A stretch of 64,000 bases of DNA from Pseudoxanthomonas sp. SL93 (GTDB lineage: Bacteria > Pseudomonadota > Gammaproteobacteria > Xanthomonadales > Xanthomonadaceae): contig NZ_CP113065.1 of assembly GCF_026625825.1 (NCBI RefSeq), positions 2,790,001 to 2,854,000 on the forward strand, in the 5' to 3' direction. The translations under genes and the position numbers were made by a program. Under the pieces are notes generated by a model that had not been told where the DNA came from, did not search any database, and was given only the letters and a program-made list of their open reading frames with translations. Below are positions 18,259-27,034 of the stretch, piece by piece. Within the stretch, counting starts at the first letter, position 1; each line of letters opens with the position of its first letter.

Positions 18259-20492
18259 CGGCCGTCCCCCGGGGCATGCGGGAACTGCAGCGCTTCGTAA
18301 TACGCCAACGGGTGCGGCGGCGGCGCCTGGCCCTCCGGCAGCGGGCGGCGCGCGAACGTCTGGAAGTACGCGATGCTGGCGTCACGCCACCACTGCGCTT
18401 CCTTTTCCTGGATGCCCAGGAAGGCCGCCACCTGCGCGTGCCGCGGCGCATCGACATGCGACGACACCCCGCCCCACGTGGACCGCATGCCGCGCACGTA
18501 GTCCACGCCGCGGGCGTAGCGCATCACCAGTTCGTCCCACAACGGCCGGCCCGATGCCATCGGATGATCCCAGGGCACGTGGTGGAACCACAGGAGGAAT
18601 TCCTCCGGCACGCGTGCGACATCGCCGAACTGGCGCGCCACCGGCGGGAAATACTGCGCCAGCGCGTTGCTCCCCGTGGCGGAACGGTCGAAGCCGATGC
18701 CGTCCTGGTCGGCCCGGTGGTAGTACACCGATGTCCAGTCGGCGCGCGGACCGCCCTGCACCCACGGGCCCGGACCGTAGTGATGACCGCGTCCCATCAG
18801 GTGGTGCAGGCCCAGCGGCGTCATGTAGTCCACGGCGGCCTGGCGCGAGCCCATCATCATCTCCACGACGGGTGCCACCAGGCGATCGTCGTTGGCGAAG
18901 GTCATGCGTACCCACTCATCGGCGATGCCCCGCGCGGTCAGAGACGGATTCCAGGCAAGCCGGCCGTACACGTACCAGTTGGCCTGGTCGAAGTGCGACC
19001 CGCTCCAGTTGCGGTCCGCGCCGATGTTCGCCACGCCGGCCATGCCGCTGAGCGCGTGCCCCTCGAGCGTGCCGTCGATGACCTTCCTGACCGTGGAGCC
19101 CGTGCCACGCGCATGCGTATCCGCGGCGAGTACCTCTTCGTACATCGGACCCAGGTAGACCAGATGGGTGGCGAAGCCGAGGTATTCCTTGGTGATCTGC
19201 AGTTCCAGCATGAGCGGCGTACGCGGCATGGCGCCGAACAGCGGATGGAACGGCTCGCGCGGCTGGAAATCGACGGGGCCGTTCTTCACCTGGACCAGGA
19301 CGTTGTCGCGGAACTTGCCGTCGTGGGGCACGAATTCCGTATACGCCTGCTTGGCGCGATCGTCGGGTTCCTCATGCGAGTAGACGAACGCACGCCACAT
19401 CACCGTGCCACCGTGCGGTGCCAGCGCCTCCGCCAGCATGTTCGCCCCATCGACGTGGGTTCTTCCGTAGTCCTGTGGACCCGGCTGGCCTTCGGAATTC
19501 GCCTTCACCAGGAAGCCGCCGAAATCCGGAATCGCGCGGTAGATCTCGTCGGCCTTGTCCTTCCACCAGCGCCGCACGGCCGGGTCCAGCGGGTCGGCCG
19601 TCTGCAGTCCCCCGATCTCCATCGGCGCGCTGAAGCGGGCGCTCAGGTAGACGCGGATGCCGTACGGACGCAACACGGATGCCAGCGCCCGGGTCTTGTC
19701 CAGGTACATGGGCGTCAGGCTCAGTGCATGCGAGTTGACGTTGTTGAGCACCGTGCCGTTGATGCCGAGTGATGCATTGGCACGGGCGTAGTCGGTGTAA
19801 CGCGGATCCAGGTAGTCCGGCAACGCATGCCAGTCCCAGATCGAAGCACCGGCGTAGCCGCGTTCGACGTACCCGTCGAGATTGTCCCAATGGTTCAGTA
19901 CGCGCAGTTTCACCCGCGGCGATTCGCGCACGTCCAGCGCATCGATCGCCTGCCCCGTCTGCAGCAGGCGAAGGAAATGGAAGCTTCCGTAGAGCACGCC
20001 GACATCCGTGTTGGCCGTGATCACCGTGGCTGCCTGGCCATCCACGCGTACGCTGCGGATCAGGTAGCCCTCGTTTCCCAGCGGGCGGGTGTCCAGCCGC
20101 AGGCGGGCCACGACCGGAGAAGAAGCGGCGGTGCCCGCCACCACCGCCCCCTCGCGCGTGATCGCCGCCACGGCCTCCGGTGCACGCCCGGTCAGGCCCG
20201 CCAGGCCACGCAGCAGCTCCGCATGCGCGGCGGCCAGCGTGGCGGACGGCGCCGGCATCACCAGCTGCGTGGTGCGTGAGCGGTAGTGCTCCACCGATGC
20301 GGGTGCGGCGGGGGCGTAGCGCAACCAGAGGTCGTAGCCGTCCTCTGCCCGCGCGCCGGCTGCCTGCATGCACAGCAGACCACCCAGCACCAGCATGTGG
20401 AGGCCGCGCACGAAGGCGCGCCCCTCGTCGCCCCGCCGGGTTGGCGATACCATGAGGCGTGACAGGAAAGCGGGCCAGCGCGCGGATTTCAT
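18255..20492 (-). CDS. GH67 alpha-glucuronidase
   Basis: A 745-residue alpha-glucuronidase that removes (4-O-methyl)glucuronic acid from the non-reducing end of xylo-oligosaccharides. The three catalytic carboxylates known from Cellvibrio GlcA67A have equivalents with nearly the same spacing: Glu334 in '[10 protein letters not shown]', Asp408 in '[12 protein letters not shown]' and Glu436 in '[12 protein letters not shown]'. A signal-like hydrophobic segment lies at about 33-49 ('[18 protein letters not shown]'). If the first ATG is used, the n-region is about 30 residues long, so a later Met (residue 14 or 33) may be the true start. It is the first gene of the operon. The 77-bp gap to the divergent LacI gene must hold both promoters, yet no xyl-box is visible there. 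Confidence 0.93.
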   Translation of the reverse strand: MKSARWPAFLSRLMVSPTRRGDEGRAFVRGLHMLVLGGLLCMQAAGARAEDGYDLWLRYAPAAPASVEHYRSRTTQLVMPAPSATLAAAHAELLRGLAGLTGRAPEAVAAITREGAVVAGTAASSPVVARLRLDTRPLGNEGYLIRSVRVDGQAATVITANTDVGVLYGSFHFLRLLQTGQAIDALDVRESPRVKLRVLNHWDNLDGYVERGYAGASIWDWHALPDYLDPRYTDYARANASLGINGTVLNNVNSHALSLTPMYLDKTRALASVLRPYGIRVYLSARFSAPMEIGGLQTADPLDPAVRRWWKDKADEIYRAIPDFGGFLVKANSEGQPGPQDYGRTHVDGANMLAEALAPHGGTVMWRAFVYSHEEPDDRAKQAYTEFVPHDGKFRDNVLVQVKNGPVDFQPREPFHPLFGAMPRTPLMLELQITKEYLGFATHLVYLGPMYEEVLAADTHARGTGSTVRKVIDGTLEGHALSGMAGVANIGADRNWSGSHFDQANWYVYGRLAWNPSLTARGIADEWVRMTFANDDRLVAPVVEMMMGSRQAAVDYMTPLGLHHLMGRGHHYGPGPWVQGGPRADWTSVYYHRADQDGIGFDRSATGSNALAQYFPPVARQFGDVARVPEEFLLWFHHVPWDHPMASGRPLWDELVMRYARGVDYVRGMRSTWGGVSSHVDAPRHAQVAAFLGIQEKEAQWWRDASIAYFQTFARRPLPEGQAPPPHPLAYYEALQFPHAPGDGR

Positions 20493-20569
20493 GAGCGCCC
20501 CTGCGCGGGCCGCTGCCCGGCGGCGCGGTCATGGGCCGACCGCCTTCCGTCCCCTGAAAGGAAAGCGTT

Positions 20570-21637
20570 TTGGAAAAACCGACAAGAGCCGTGCGACGCA
20601 AGAGCCGCGGCATCACCATCGACGAAGTGGCCGCACTCGCGGGCGTTTCCCCGATGACCGTGTCGCGCGTGATCAACGGCAAGGCCAAGGTCAAGGATGC
20701 GACCCGCGAACGGGTCATGCGGGCCGTCCGCAAGCTTGGCTACACGCCCAACCTGGCCGCCAGTTCGCTGGCGGCCGCGCAGCACACCCGCATCGCGCTG
20801 ATCTATACCAATCCCACCGGCGCCTATCTTCGCGAGTTGCTGCTCGGCCTGCTGCGCGTGGCTTCGCGCACGACCATCCAGCTGGTGAGCGAATACTGGG
20901 ACGAACTGGATGCCGAGTCCGAGCGCAGGGCGGCGCGCGAACTGGCCAAGCGTGTCGATGGCGTCATCCTGCCACCACCCCTGTGCGAATCCCGTGCGGC
21001 GGTGAGCGAACTGGTACGGGCCGGCGTCCCGGTGGTCGCCATCGCGTCGGGACGATTCAGCGACGAGATTTCCTGCGTTCGCATCGACGACTTCCGCGCG
21101 GGCAAGGAGATGGCCGAGCACCTCATCGAGCACGGCCATACCCACATCGGATTCATCAAGGGACGGTCCGACCTCAGCGCCAGCGCGCGCCGCTTCGAAG
21201 GCTTCCAGGCCGCCCTGCACGAAGCGGGACTGGCGCTGGAACCCGGCCTGGTGCAGCCCGGCGACTACACGTATCGCGCGGGGCTGAAGGCCGCGGAAAA
21301 GCTGCTTTCGCTGCGCAGGATGCCCAGCGCCATCATCGCCAGCAACGACGACATGGCGGCCGCCGTCATCTCGGTGGCGCACCGGCGTGGACTGGATGTG
21401 CCGCGTGATCTGTCGGTGGTGGGATTCGATGACACTTCCGCCGCCACGACGGTATGGCCGGAACTCACCACCATCCACCAGCCGATCGCGTCGATGGCCA
21501 ACGACGCCATCGATGTCCTGCTGCGCAGCATCCGCCGTCACGACGGCACGACCCGCGTGCTCGCCGACCATGTGGCGGCGCACCGCCTGGTCGTGCGCGA
21601 TTCGGTCTCGGTTCCGCCCAGGGCCAGGCGCCGCTGA
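20570..21637 (+). CDS. LacI-family regulator of the xylan operon (XylR-like)
   Basis: A 355-residue LacI/GalR repressor. The helix-turn-helix 'ITIDEVAALAGVSPMTVSRVIN' spans about 15-36 and is followed by the hinge 'ATRERVMRAVRKLGYTPNLAAS'. A periplasmic-binding-protein-like effector domain follows. The start is TTG (20570), preceded by AAAGGAAAG at ribosome-site distance; no ATG gives a full DNA-binding domain. It is very similar along its length to the regulator at 34322-35395, including the identical 'RRGLDVPRDLSVVGFDDTSA' block, so the two are paralogs. Divergence from the GH67 operon suggests it controls that operon in response to a xylo-oligosaccharide, glucuronoxylan fragment or xylose. 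Confidence 0.9.
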   Translation: MEKPTRAVRRKSRGITIDEVAALAGVSPMTVSRVINGKAKVKDATRERVMRAVRKLGYTPNLAASSLAAAQHTRIALIYTNPTGAYLRELLLGLLRVASRTTIQLVSEYWDELDAESERRAARELAKRVDGVILPPPLCESRAAVSELVRAGVPVVAIASGRFSDEISCVRIDDFRAGKEMAEHLIEHGHTHIGFIKGRSDLSASARRFEGFQAALHEAGLALEPGLVQPGDYTYRAGLKAAEKLLSLRRMPSAIIASNDDMAAAVISVAHRRGLDVPRDLSVVGFDDTSAATTVWPELTTIHQPIASMANDAIDVLLRSIRRHDGTTRVLADHVAAHRLVVRDSVSVPPRARRR

Positions 21638-21712
21638 AACGCCACGGGCCCGCCCTGCGGATAGCGCGACAAGACGATCGGGGTAGCGCGCCACGGAAGG
21701 CATGCTCCAGTC

Positions 21713-23143
21713 CTAGCCTTCCATCTGCTCGAGTTCCTTGCCCTTCGTCTCGTAGACGAACCGCAACACGAAGAAGACGGAGATGACGGCCGCCACCGTA
21801 TAGATGCCATAGGCACCGGCCAGGCCGATGCTCGCCAGCAGGATGGGAAAGGTCACGGTGATGGCGAAGTTCGACGTCCACTGGGCGGCGCCCGCCACCG
21901 CCAGGCCCGAGCCGCGGATCTGGTTGGGGAACATCTCGCCCAGCATCACCCACATCACCGGGCCCCACGACATGTTGAAGAAGATCACGTAGACGTTGGC
22001 CGCCACCAGCGCCAGCAGCCCCATGGTGTCGGACAGCGCCAGCTTGCCGCCGGCATCAAGCGAGGCGCTGGCGAACGCAGCGCTGACCAGCCCCAGCGAA
22101 ACGGCCATGCCTACCGAACCGATCCACAGCAGCGGCTTGCGGCCGATGCGGTCGATCAACACCAGCGCGATCAGGCAGGCCCCGATGCTCAACGCCCCTG
22201 ACAACACGTTGATCAGTAGTGCGTCGTTCTCGGAGAAGCCTACGGCCTGCCACAACACGGCGCCGTAGTAGAACACCACGTTGATGCCGACCAGCTGCTG
22301 GAAGGTCGCCAGGCCGATGCCGATCCAGACGATCGGGCGGATCTTGCCGGTGGCCTTGTTGATGAGGTCCGACAACTTCGGACGATGCTGGTCCGCCGAC
22401 AGCGAGGCTTCGATCTCACCCAGCTTGGTGGCCGCTTCGGTCGCGCCGTACAGCCGGGTCAGCACTTCCCGGGCGGCGGCGGTGCGTCCCTTCACCACCA
22501 GGTAGCGCGGGCTTTCCGGGATGAACAGCAACAGCAGCAGGAACACCGCCGACGGAACGGCCTGCATCCAGAACATCCACCGCCACGCTGCATGGCCCAG
22601 CCATAGCGCCTCGGTCGACGCACCGGCCGCCTTGGCAAGCAGGTAGTTGGAGAGGAATGCGCAGAACAATCCGCTGATGATGGCGATCTGCTGCACCGTC
22701 GCCAGCCGGCCGCGATAGCGCGCCGATGCCACTTCGGCGATATAGGCCGGCGACATGACGCTGGCCGCACCGACCGCGAAGCCGCCCAGCACGCGCGCAG
22801 CGATGAACACCAGCGAGCTGTGCGCCGCACCGGCACCGATGGCCGACAGCAGGAACAGCACCGCCGAAATGATCAGCACCGCACGACGGCCCCAGCGGTC
22901 CGCCAGCCGGCCCGCGAAGAACGCACCCACCGCGCAGCCCAGCAGCATCGAAGCAACCTCGAAACCGATGCCGGCCGAACTGGACTGGAAGGTCTGTTTC
23001 AGACCGTCCACGGTGCCATTGATCACACCACTGTCGAAGCCGAACAGGAAGCCACCGATGGTGGCCACGCAGCTGATCAGGATGATGAAGCGGGTGTTTT
23101 CGCCACTGGCGATCTTGCCACCCTCAAGCGTGGTGCTGTTCAT
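21713..23143 (-). CDS. Sugar porter family MFS transporter (XylE-like)
   Basis: A 476-residue sugar:H+ symporter with 12 hydrophobic segments. Sugar-porter signatures are present: 'GGFLFGFDSGVING' in helix 1, 'GRLADRWGRRAVLI' between helices 2 and 3, 'PESPRYLVVKGR' after helix 6, 'QQLVGINVVFYYG' in helix 7 (residues that bind xylose in E. coli XylE), 'DRIGRKPLLW', and 'ETKGKELEQME' at the C-terminus. It probably imports free D-xylose. It is the third gene after xylB and xylA, with an 83-bp gap, and has its own strong ribosome site (GGAGGGG). The convergent LacI gene ends 75 bp away. Confidence 0.92.
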   Translation of the reverse strand: MNSTTLEGGKIASGENTRFIILISCVATIGGFLFGFDSGVINGTVDGLKQTFQSSSAGIGFEVASMLLGCAVGAFFAGRLADRWGRRAVLIISAVLFLLSAIGAGAAHSSLVFIAARVLGGFAVGAASVMSPAYIAEVASARYRGRLATVQQIAIISGLFCAFLSNYLLAKAAGASTEALWLGHAAWRWMFWMQAVPSAVFLLLLLFIPESPRYLVVKGRTAAAREVLTRLYGATEAATKLGEIEASLSADQHRPKLSDLINKATGKIRPIVWIGIGLATFQQLVGINVVFYYGAVLWQAVGFSENDALLINVLSGALSIGACLIALVLIDRIGRKPLLWIGSVGMAVSLGLVSAAFASASLDAGGKLALSDTMGLLALVAANVYVIFFNMSWGPVMWVMLGEMFPNQIRGSGLAVAGAAQWTSNFAITVTFPILLASIGLAGAYGIYTVAAVISVFFVLRFVYETKGKELEQMEG

Positions 23144-23226
23144 TCGTTGCGCCCCTCCAGGCTTCGAATCGATCTGCTGCCCATGCCTCCGCCCGAACCA
23201 CGCGGGCGGAAGCCGTCATCACGCGC

Positions 23227-24561
23227 TCAGCGCAGCAGGTACTGGTTGAGCAGGTTCTCGTAGCGTTCCTGCTTGCCGCTGATCTGCTTCGGTTCGCCCT
23301 GGCCGGCCGCCAGCGCGGCCAGATCGGCCAGGCCCAGCGTGCCGTTCTCGAAATCCTTGCCCTTGCCGCTGTCGAAGCTGGCGTAGCGTTCCTTGCGCCA
23401 CTGTTCCCACGGCGACTCGGTCAGCAGCGCATGGGCGACTTCAAGGCCGCGCGCGAACGCGTCCATGCCGCCGATGTGGGCGATGAACAGGTCTTCCAGG
23501 TCGGTCGATTCGCGGCGCACCTTGGCATCGAAGTTCAGGCCACCCTCCAGCCCGCCCTGGCGCAGCACGACAAGCATGGCGCCCGCGGTGTCGTACAAGT
23601 CAGTGGGGAACTGGTCGGTGTCCCAGCCGTTCTGCGCATTGCCGCGGTTGGCGTCGATGCTGCCCAGCAGGCCATGGTCGCTGGCCACCTGCAGGTCGTG
23701 TTCGAACGTGTGTCCGGACAGCGTGGCGTGGTTGGCTTCGATGTTGAGCTTGAAATCCTTCTCCAGCCCGTGCTCTTTCAGGAAGCCGGCCACGGTGGCG
23801 CTGTCGAAGTCGTACTGGTGCTTCATCGGCTCCATCGGCTTGGGCTCGATCAGGAAGTTGCCCTTCAGGCCGATGCTGCGGCCGTAGTCGCGCGCCATGG
23901 TCAGGAAGCGTGCGAAGTGCGCGACCTCGCGCTTCATGTCGGTGTTGACCAGCGAGGCATAGCCCTCACGACCACCCCAGAACACGTAGTGCTCGCCGCC
24001 CAGTTCGACCGTGGCCTCCAGCGCGGCCTTTACCTGCACCGCGGCGCGGGCGACCACGGCGAAGTCCGGATTGGTCGATGCACCGTTCATGTAGCGCGGA
24101 TGCGAGAACAGGTTGGCCGTGCCCCACAGCAGCTTGATGCCGGTGGCGTCCTGGCGGGCTTTGGCCAGGGCGGTCATGTGCTTGAGGTTCTTCTGGTACT
24201 GGCCGATGTCCTCGGCATCCGGGGCCAGGTCGATGTCGTGGAAGCACCAGTAGGGCACGCCCAGCTTGGTGAAGAACTCGAACGCGGCATCGACCTTGGC
24301 TTCGGCCGTGGCCATCGGCGAACCGGCTTCCCACGGGAAGTGGCGCGTGCCCGGGCCGAAGGGATCGTGGCCGGCGTTGCAGAAGGTGTGCCAGTAGCAG
24401 ACCGCGAAGCGCAGGTGCTCCTGCATGGTCTTGCCGCCGATCTTCTTCTGCGCGTCGTAGACCTTGAATGCCAGCGGATTGTCCGAGCCGCGGCCTTCGA
24501 ACGGGATGCGGCCGATGCCGGGGAAGTATTCTTTGTTGCCGACGAAATGCTGGGCGCTCAT
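23227..24561 (-). CDS. xylA: Xylose isomerase
   Basis: A 444-residue class II xylose isomerase that converts D-xylose to D-xylulose. The metal-binding and catalytic segments are complete: '[12 protein letters not shown]' (catalytic His-Asp pair), '[17 protein letters not shown]', '[18 protein letters not shown]', '[20 protein letters not shown]' and '[21 protein letters not shown]'. The N-terminal '[11 protein letters not shown]' and the length match the group with the extra N-terminal segment. It lies 39 bp after xylB and upstream of xylE, so one transcript from the xyl-box promoter is expected. Confidence 0.97.
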   Translation of the reverse strand: MSAQHFVGNKEYFPGIGRIPFEGRGSDNPLAFKVYDAQKKIGGKTMQEHLRFAVCYWHTFCNAGHDPFGPGTRHFPWEAGSPMATAEAKVDAAFEFFTKLGVPYWCFHDIDLAPDAEDIGQYQKNLKHMTALAKARQDATGIKLLWGTANLFSHPRYMNGASTNPDFAVVARAAVQVKAALEATVELGGEHYVFWGGREGYASLVNTDMKREVAHFARFLTMARDYGRSIGLKGNFLIEPKPMEPMKHQYDFDSATVAGFLKEHGLEKDFKLNIEANHATLSGHTFEHDLQVASDHGLLGSIDANRGNAQNGWDTDQFPTDLYDTAGAMLVVLRQGGLEGGLNFDAKVRRESTDLEDLFIAHIGGMDAFARGLEVAHALLTESPWEQWRKERYASFDSGKGKDFENGTLGLADLAALAAGQGEPKQISGKQERYENLLNQYLLR

Positions 24562-24600
24562 GGCAGTCTCTTCAGTGGTATTGGGTTGCTGGAACGGTCG

Positions 24601-26094
24601 TCACGAGGCGTAGATCTGCTTCACGGCGACGAGATGTTCGGTGAATCGCTGGTACGGCTCCTGGTATGCCTGGACTTGCGCGGGACGCGGCACGCAGGCA
24701 AGCGCCTCGTCGAACGCGACATGCGCATCGACCAGTTCCGCGAAACCGGTGTCCTCGCCCTTCGACTTCGACAGCGCCCACAGCGCCTGCAGCGCGGCGC
24801 CGAATGCCGCACCTTCCGCATCACGCAGCACGTGCACGGGCATGCCGAAGACATCGGCCACCATCTGGCGCCACGCGGCGCTGCCGGCGCCGCCTCCCGT
24901 GAGCACGATGTGGTCGAACGCCATGCCGGCCGAGGCGAATGCCTCGAAGCCGTACTTCAGGCTGTAGGTCGCGCCTTCCATGGCGGCGCGATAGAAGTTG
25001 CCCGGGCTGGCATTCTGTGGTGTCAGGCCGGTCAGCACGCCCTTGCCCAGCGGCAGGTCGGGCGTGCGCTCGCCATTGAGGAAGGGCAGCAGCGTGATGC
25101 CACCGGCACCGGGCTCGGTGGACGCCACGTGGCCGTCTCCGTCCCGCACGCTGAAGCCGAACAGCTGGGCGATGGTGGTCGTCGCCACCGTGCAGTTCAT
25201 CGTGCAGATCAGCGGCAGCCAGCCACCGGTGGACGAACAGAACGCCGCCCATCGACCTGCCGGATCCACCACGGGCACATCGGAATAGGCGAACAGCGTG
25301 CCCGATGTGCCCAGGCTCATGACCAGCCTTCCCGGCACCACGCAGCCGGTGCCGATGGCGGCCATCATGTTGTCGCCGCCGCCGGTGGCCACGACCACAT
25401 CGCGCGCAAGACCCAGTTGCGCCGCCCGGTCGGCACGCAGCGGGAACGTGGTCGCCGTCTCCACCACGGGCGGCAGGCACTGCGAGAGATCGCGCTCCGG
25501 ATCGGTGGCGCGCAGCAGGTCCTTCGACCACGTCCGCGTACGTACGTCGAGCCAGCCCGTGCCCGACGCATCGCCGTACTCGCAGAAGGCCTCGCCGGTC
25601 AGCCAGAAATTCAGGTAGTCGTGGGGAAGCAGGATCTTCGCCAGGCGACGGTAGGCCTCCGGCCGATGCTTGCGCGTCCAGGGCAGTTTGGAGGCGGTAT
25701 AGCCCACGAGGATCGGATTGCCCGTCAGTTCGATGCAGCGCTCCACGCCGCCGACGGCGTCGGTGATTTCCTCGCACTCCTCGGTACTGCTGGTATCGCA
25801 CCAGAGTTTCGCCGGTGCGAGCACCTGGCCGTCGGCATCCACCGGCACGAAGCCGTGCTGCTGGCCGGAAATCGCGATGGCGTCGATCCGGCCGCGCACG
25901 TCGAGGTCGATGTCGGCGAAGCACTGCGTGACGGCCTGGATCCACGCATCGGGGTGCTGCTCGCGCGTTCCGTCATCGCCGCTGGTGAGTTCCAGCGGCG
26001 CGTGCGCCGAGGCCACGACGCGGCGAGCCTGGTCGTCGTAGACCACGACTTTCACGCTCTGCGTACCTGCATCGATTCCCGCGGTCAAAGCCAT
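24601..26094 (-). CDS. xylB: Xylulokinase
   Basis: A 497-residue FGGY-family kinase that phosphorylates D-xylulose. The N-terminal phosphate-binding block 'GIDAGTQSVKVVVYDD' (6-21), the substrate segment 'IAISGQQHGFVPVD', 'LVGYTASKLPW', and the C-terminal adenosine motif 'HIVLTGGGAGSAAWRQMVADV' are typical of xylulokinase. It is the first gene of xylB-xylA-xylE. A GGAGG ribosome site lies 8 bases before the ATG, and the xyl-box at 26119-26132 lies 25 bases upstream. The product of the pathway, xylulose-5-phosphate, enters the pentose phosphate pathway; zwf and pgl of that pathway are also in this window. Confidence 0.96.
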   Translation of the reverse strand: MALTAGIDAGTQSVKVVVYDDQARRVVASAHAPLELTSGDDGTREQHPDAWIQAVTQCFADIDLDVRGRIDAIAISGQQHGFVPVDADGQVLAPAKLWCDTSSTEECEEITDAVGGVERCIELTGNPILVGYTASKLPWTRKHRPEAYRRLAKILLPHDYLNFWLTGEAFCEYGDASGTGWLDVRTRTWSKDLLRATDPERDLSQCLPPVVETATTFPLRADRAAQLGLARDVVVATGGGDNMMAAIGTGCVVPGRLVMSLGTSGTLFAYSDVPVVDPAGRWAAFCSSTGGWLPLICTMNCTVATTTIAQLFGFSVRDGDGHVASTEPGAGGITLLPFLNGERTPDLPLGKGVLTGLTPQNASPGNFYRAAMEGATYSLKYGFEAFASAGMAFDHIVLTGGGAGSAAWRQMVADVFGMPVHVLRDAEGAAFGAALQALWALSKSKGEDTGFAELVDAHVAFDEALACVPRPAQVQAYQEPYQRFTEHLVAVKQIYAS

Positions 26095-26118
26095 CGATCA
26101 CTGCCTCCGACAACAAAA

Positions 26119-26132
26119 AGTTAGCGCTACCA
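26119..26132 (-). promoter_or_regulatory. Xyl-box operator upstream of xylB
   Basis: On the minus strand the sequence reads TGGTAGCGCTAACT, an imperfect palindrome with the central CG typical of LacI-family operators. It differs at one position from the motif TGGTAGCGCTAACA that I recall as the XylR box of Xanthomonas campestris. It lies 25 bases before the xylB start, where a bound repressor could block initiation. The same half-site appears as a perfect palindrome at 34013-34026. One of the two LacI regulators in this window is the likely ligand. Confidence 0.8.
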
Positions 26133-26311
26133 TTTCGTCCGGAAAAAAAAGGCCAACCCCCGGATTGCCCTTCATCCGACGCGACCCTGCCGCACGGCGC
26201 GCTGATGGCGACACTGTAACCAGCACCCGTGGAAAAAGCGTGCTGCAGCGCAGAATGTCTTTGCAAACAGACACTTGAAGGTCGTTTGCGCCGGCCGGCC
26301 ATCGCAGTCCG

Positions 26312-27010
26312 TCAGGGGGCCAGGTCGATGAAGGCATTGATGGACAGGCGGCCATGGAGGGGATCGGCGGGGAGCACCCGGTCATTGCCGATCCGCCCCG
26401 AATGCAGCGAGTTGCGCCGGTACACGATGAGCCGGTTGAACACGCCTTCCACGCCGGCGACGCGCTCGAACATCGAGGTGTCCCCATCGATGTAACCCGC
26501 GCTGGAAGCCGCTTCTTTCCGGCTCTCCTGCGCCAGGCAATCGAAGTACGCCGCATGACGGCTTTCATCGATGTACTCGAATCCGCTCTGGCGATGCCGG
26601 TAGAAGTCGGTGCCGCCCCACTGGCCGCGGAACAGGTAATGCACCGTGGCGAGCCCCTGGCTGCTGACGGAATCGATGTGCGGCACTCGCTGCAGGAACT
26701 GCAGGGTCGCAGGCGGTTGCGTGACCAGGGAGAAGTGGCACATCGGAAACACGAAGCGGCCCGGCGCCAGACCGAAGCATTCGTGCAGCAGCGGATTCAA
26801 CGTCGCTTCCAGGAACTGCTGGTAGGACAGGGGTGCGGGTGCGCGGATGCCGGGGAACATCGATGCCATCTTTACGAACGGCCGGCTGGCCGCCTTGCGC
26901 ACCATGCGTTCCGGGTCCGACAGCAGGTTGTCGATGACCAGCAGCGGCGCGCCTTCCTGCCCGATCCGCTGCCGGGTGATCCGGATGTCCGCATGAGGGG
27001 TGATCAGCAT
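26312..27010 (-). CDS. DUF6445-like protein of the receptor/halogenase cluster
   Basis: A 232-residue protein I recognise only as one of the uncharacterised proteins that accompany tryptophan-halogenase-like genes (DUF6445-like). It shows 'LLVIDNLLSDPERMVRKAA' near the N-terminus, a His-Asp pair in 'RVPHIDSVSSQGLATVHYLF', then 'GGTDFYRHRQSGFE' and 'FNRLIVYRRNSLHSGRI'. The H-x-D followed by a distant histidine and the 'R-x-S-LHSG' ending recall 2-oxoglutarate/Fe(II) oxygenases of the prolyl-hydroxylase type, but that is an inference. There is no signal peptide. The gene is last in the series, 24 bp after the halogenase-like gene; the xylB promoter follows in the next 217 bp. Confidence 0.65.
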   Translation of the reverse strand: MLITPHADIRITRQRIGQEGAPLLVIDNLLSDPERMVRKAASRPFVKMASMFPGIRAPAPLSYQQFLEATLNPLLHECFGLAPGRFVFPMCHFSLVTQPPATLQFLQRVPHIDSVSSQGLATVHYLFRGQWGGTDFYRHRQSGFEYIDESRHAAYFDCLAQESRKEAASSAGYIDGDTSMFERVAGVEGVFNRLIVYRRNSLHSGRIGNDRVLPADPLHGRLSINAFIDLAP

Positions 27011-27034
27011 GGGCTGGCTTGCCTGTGCTGGCCG

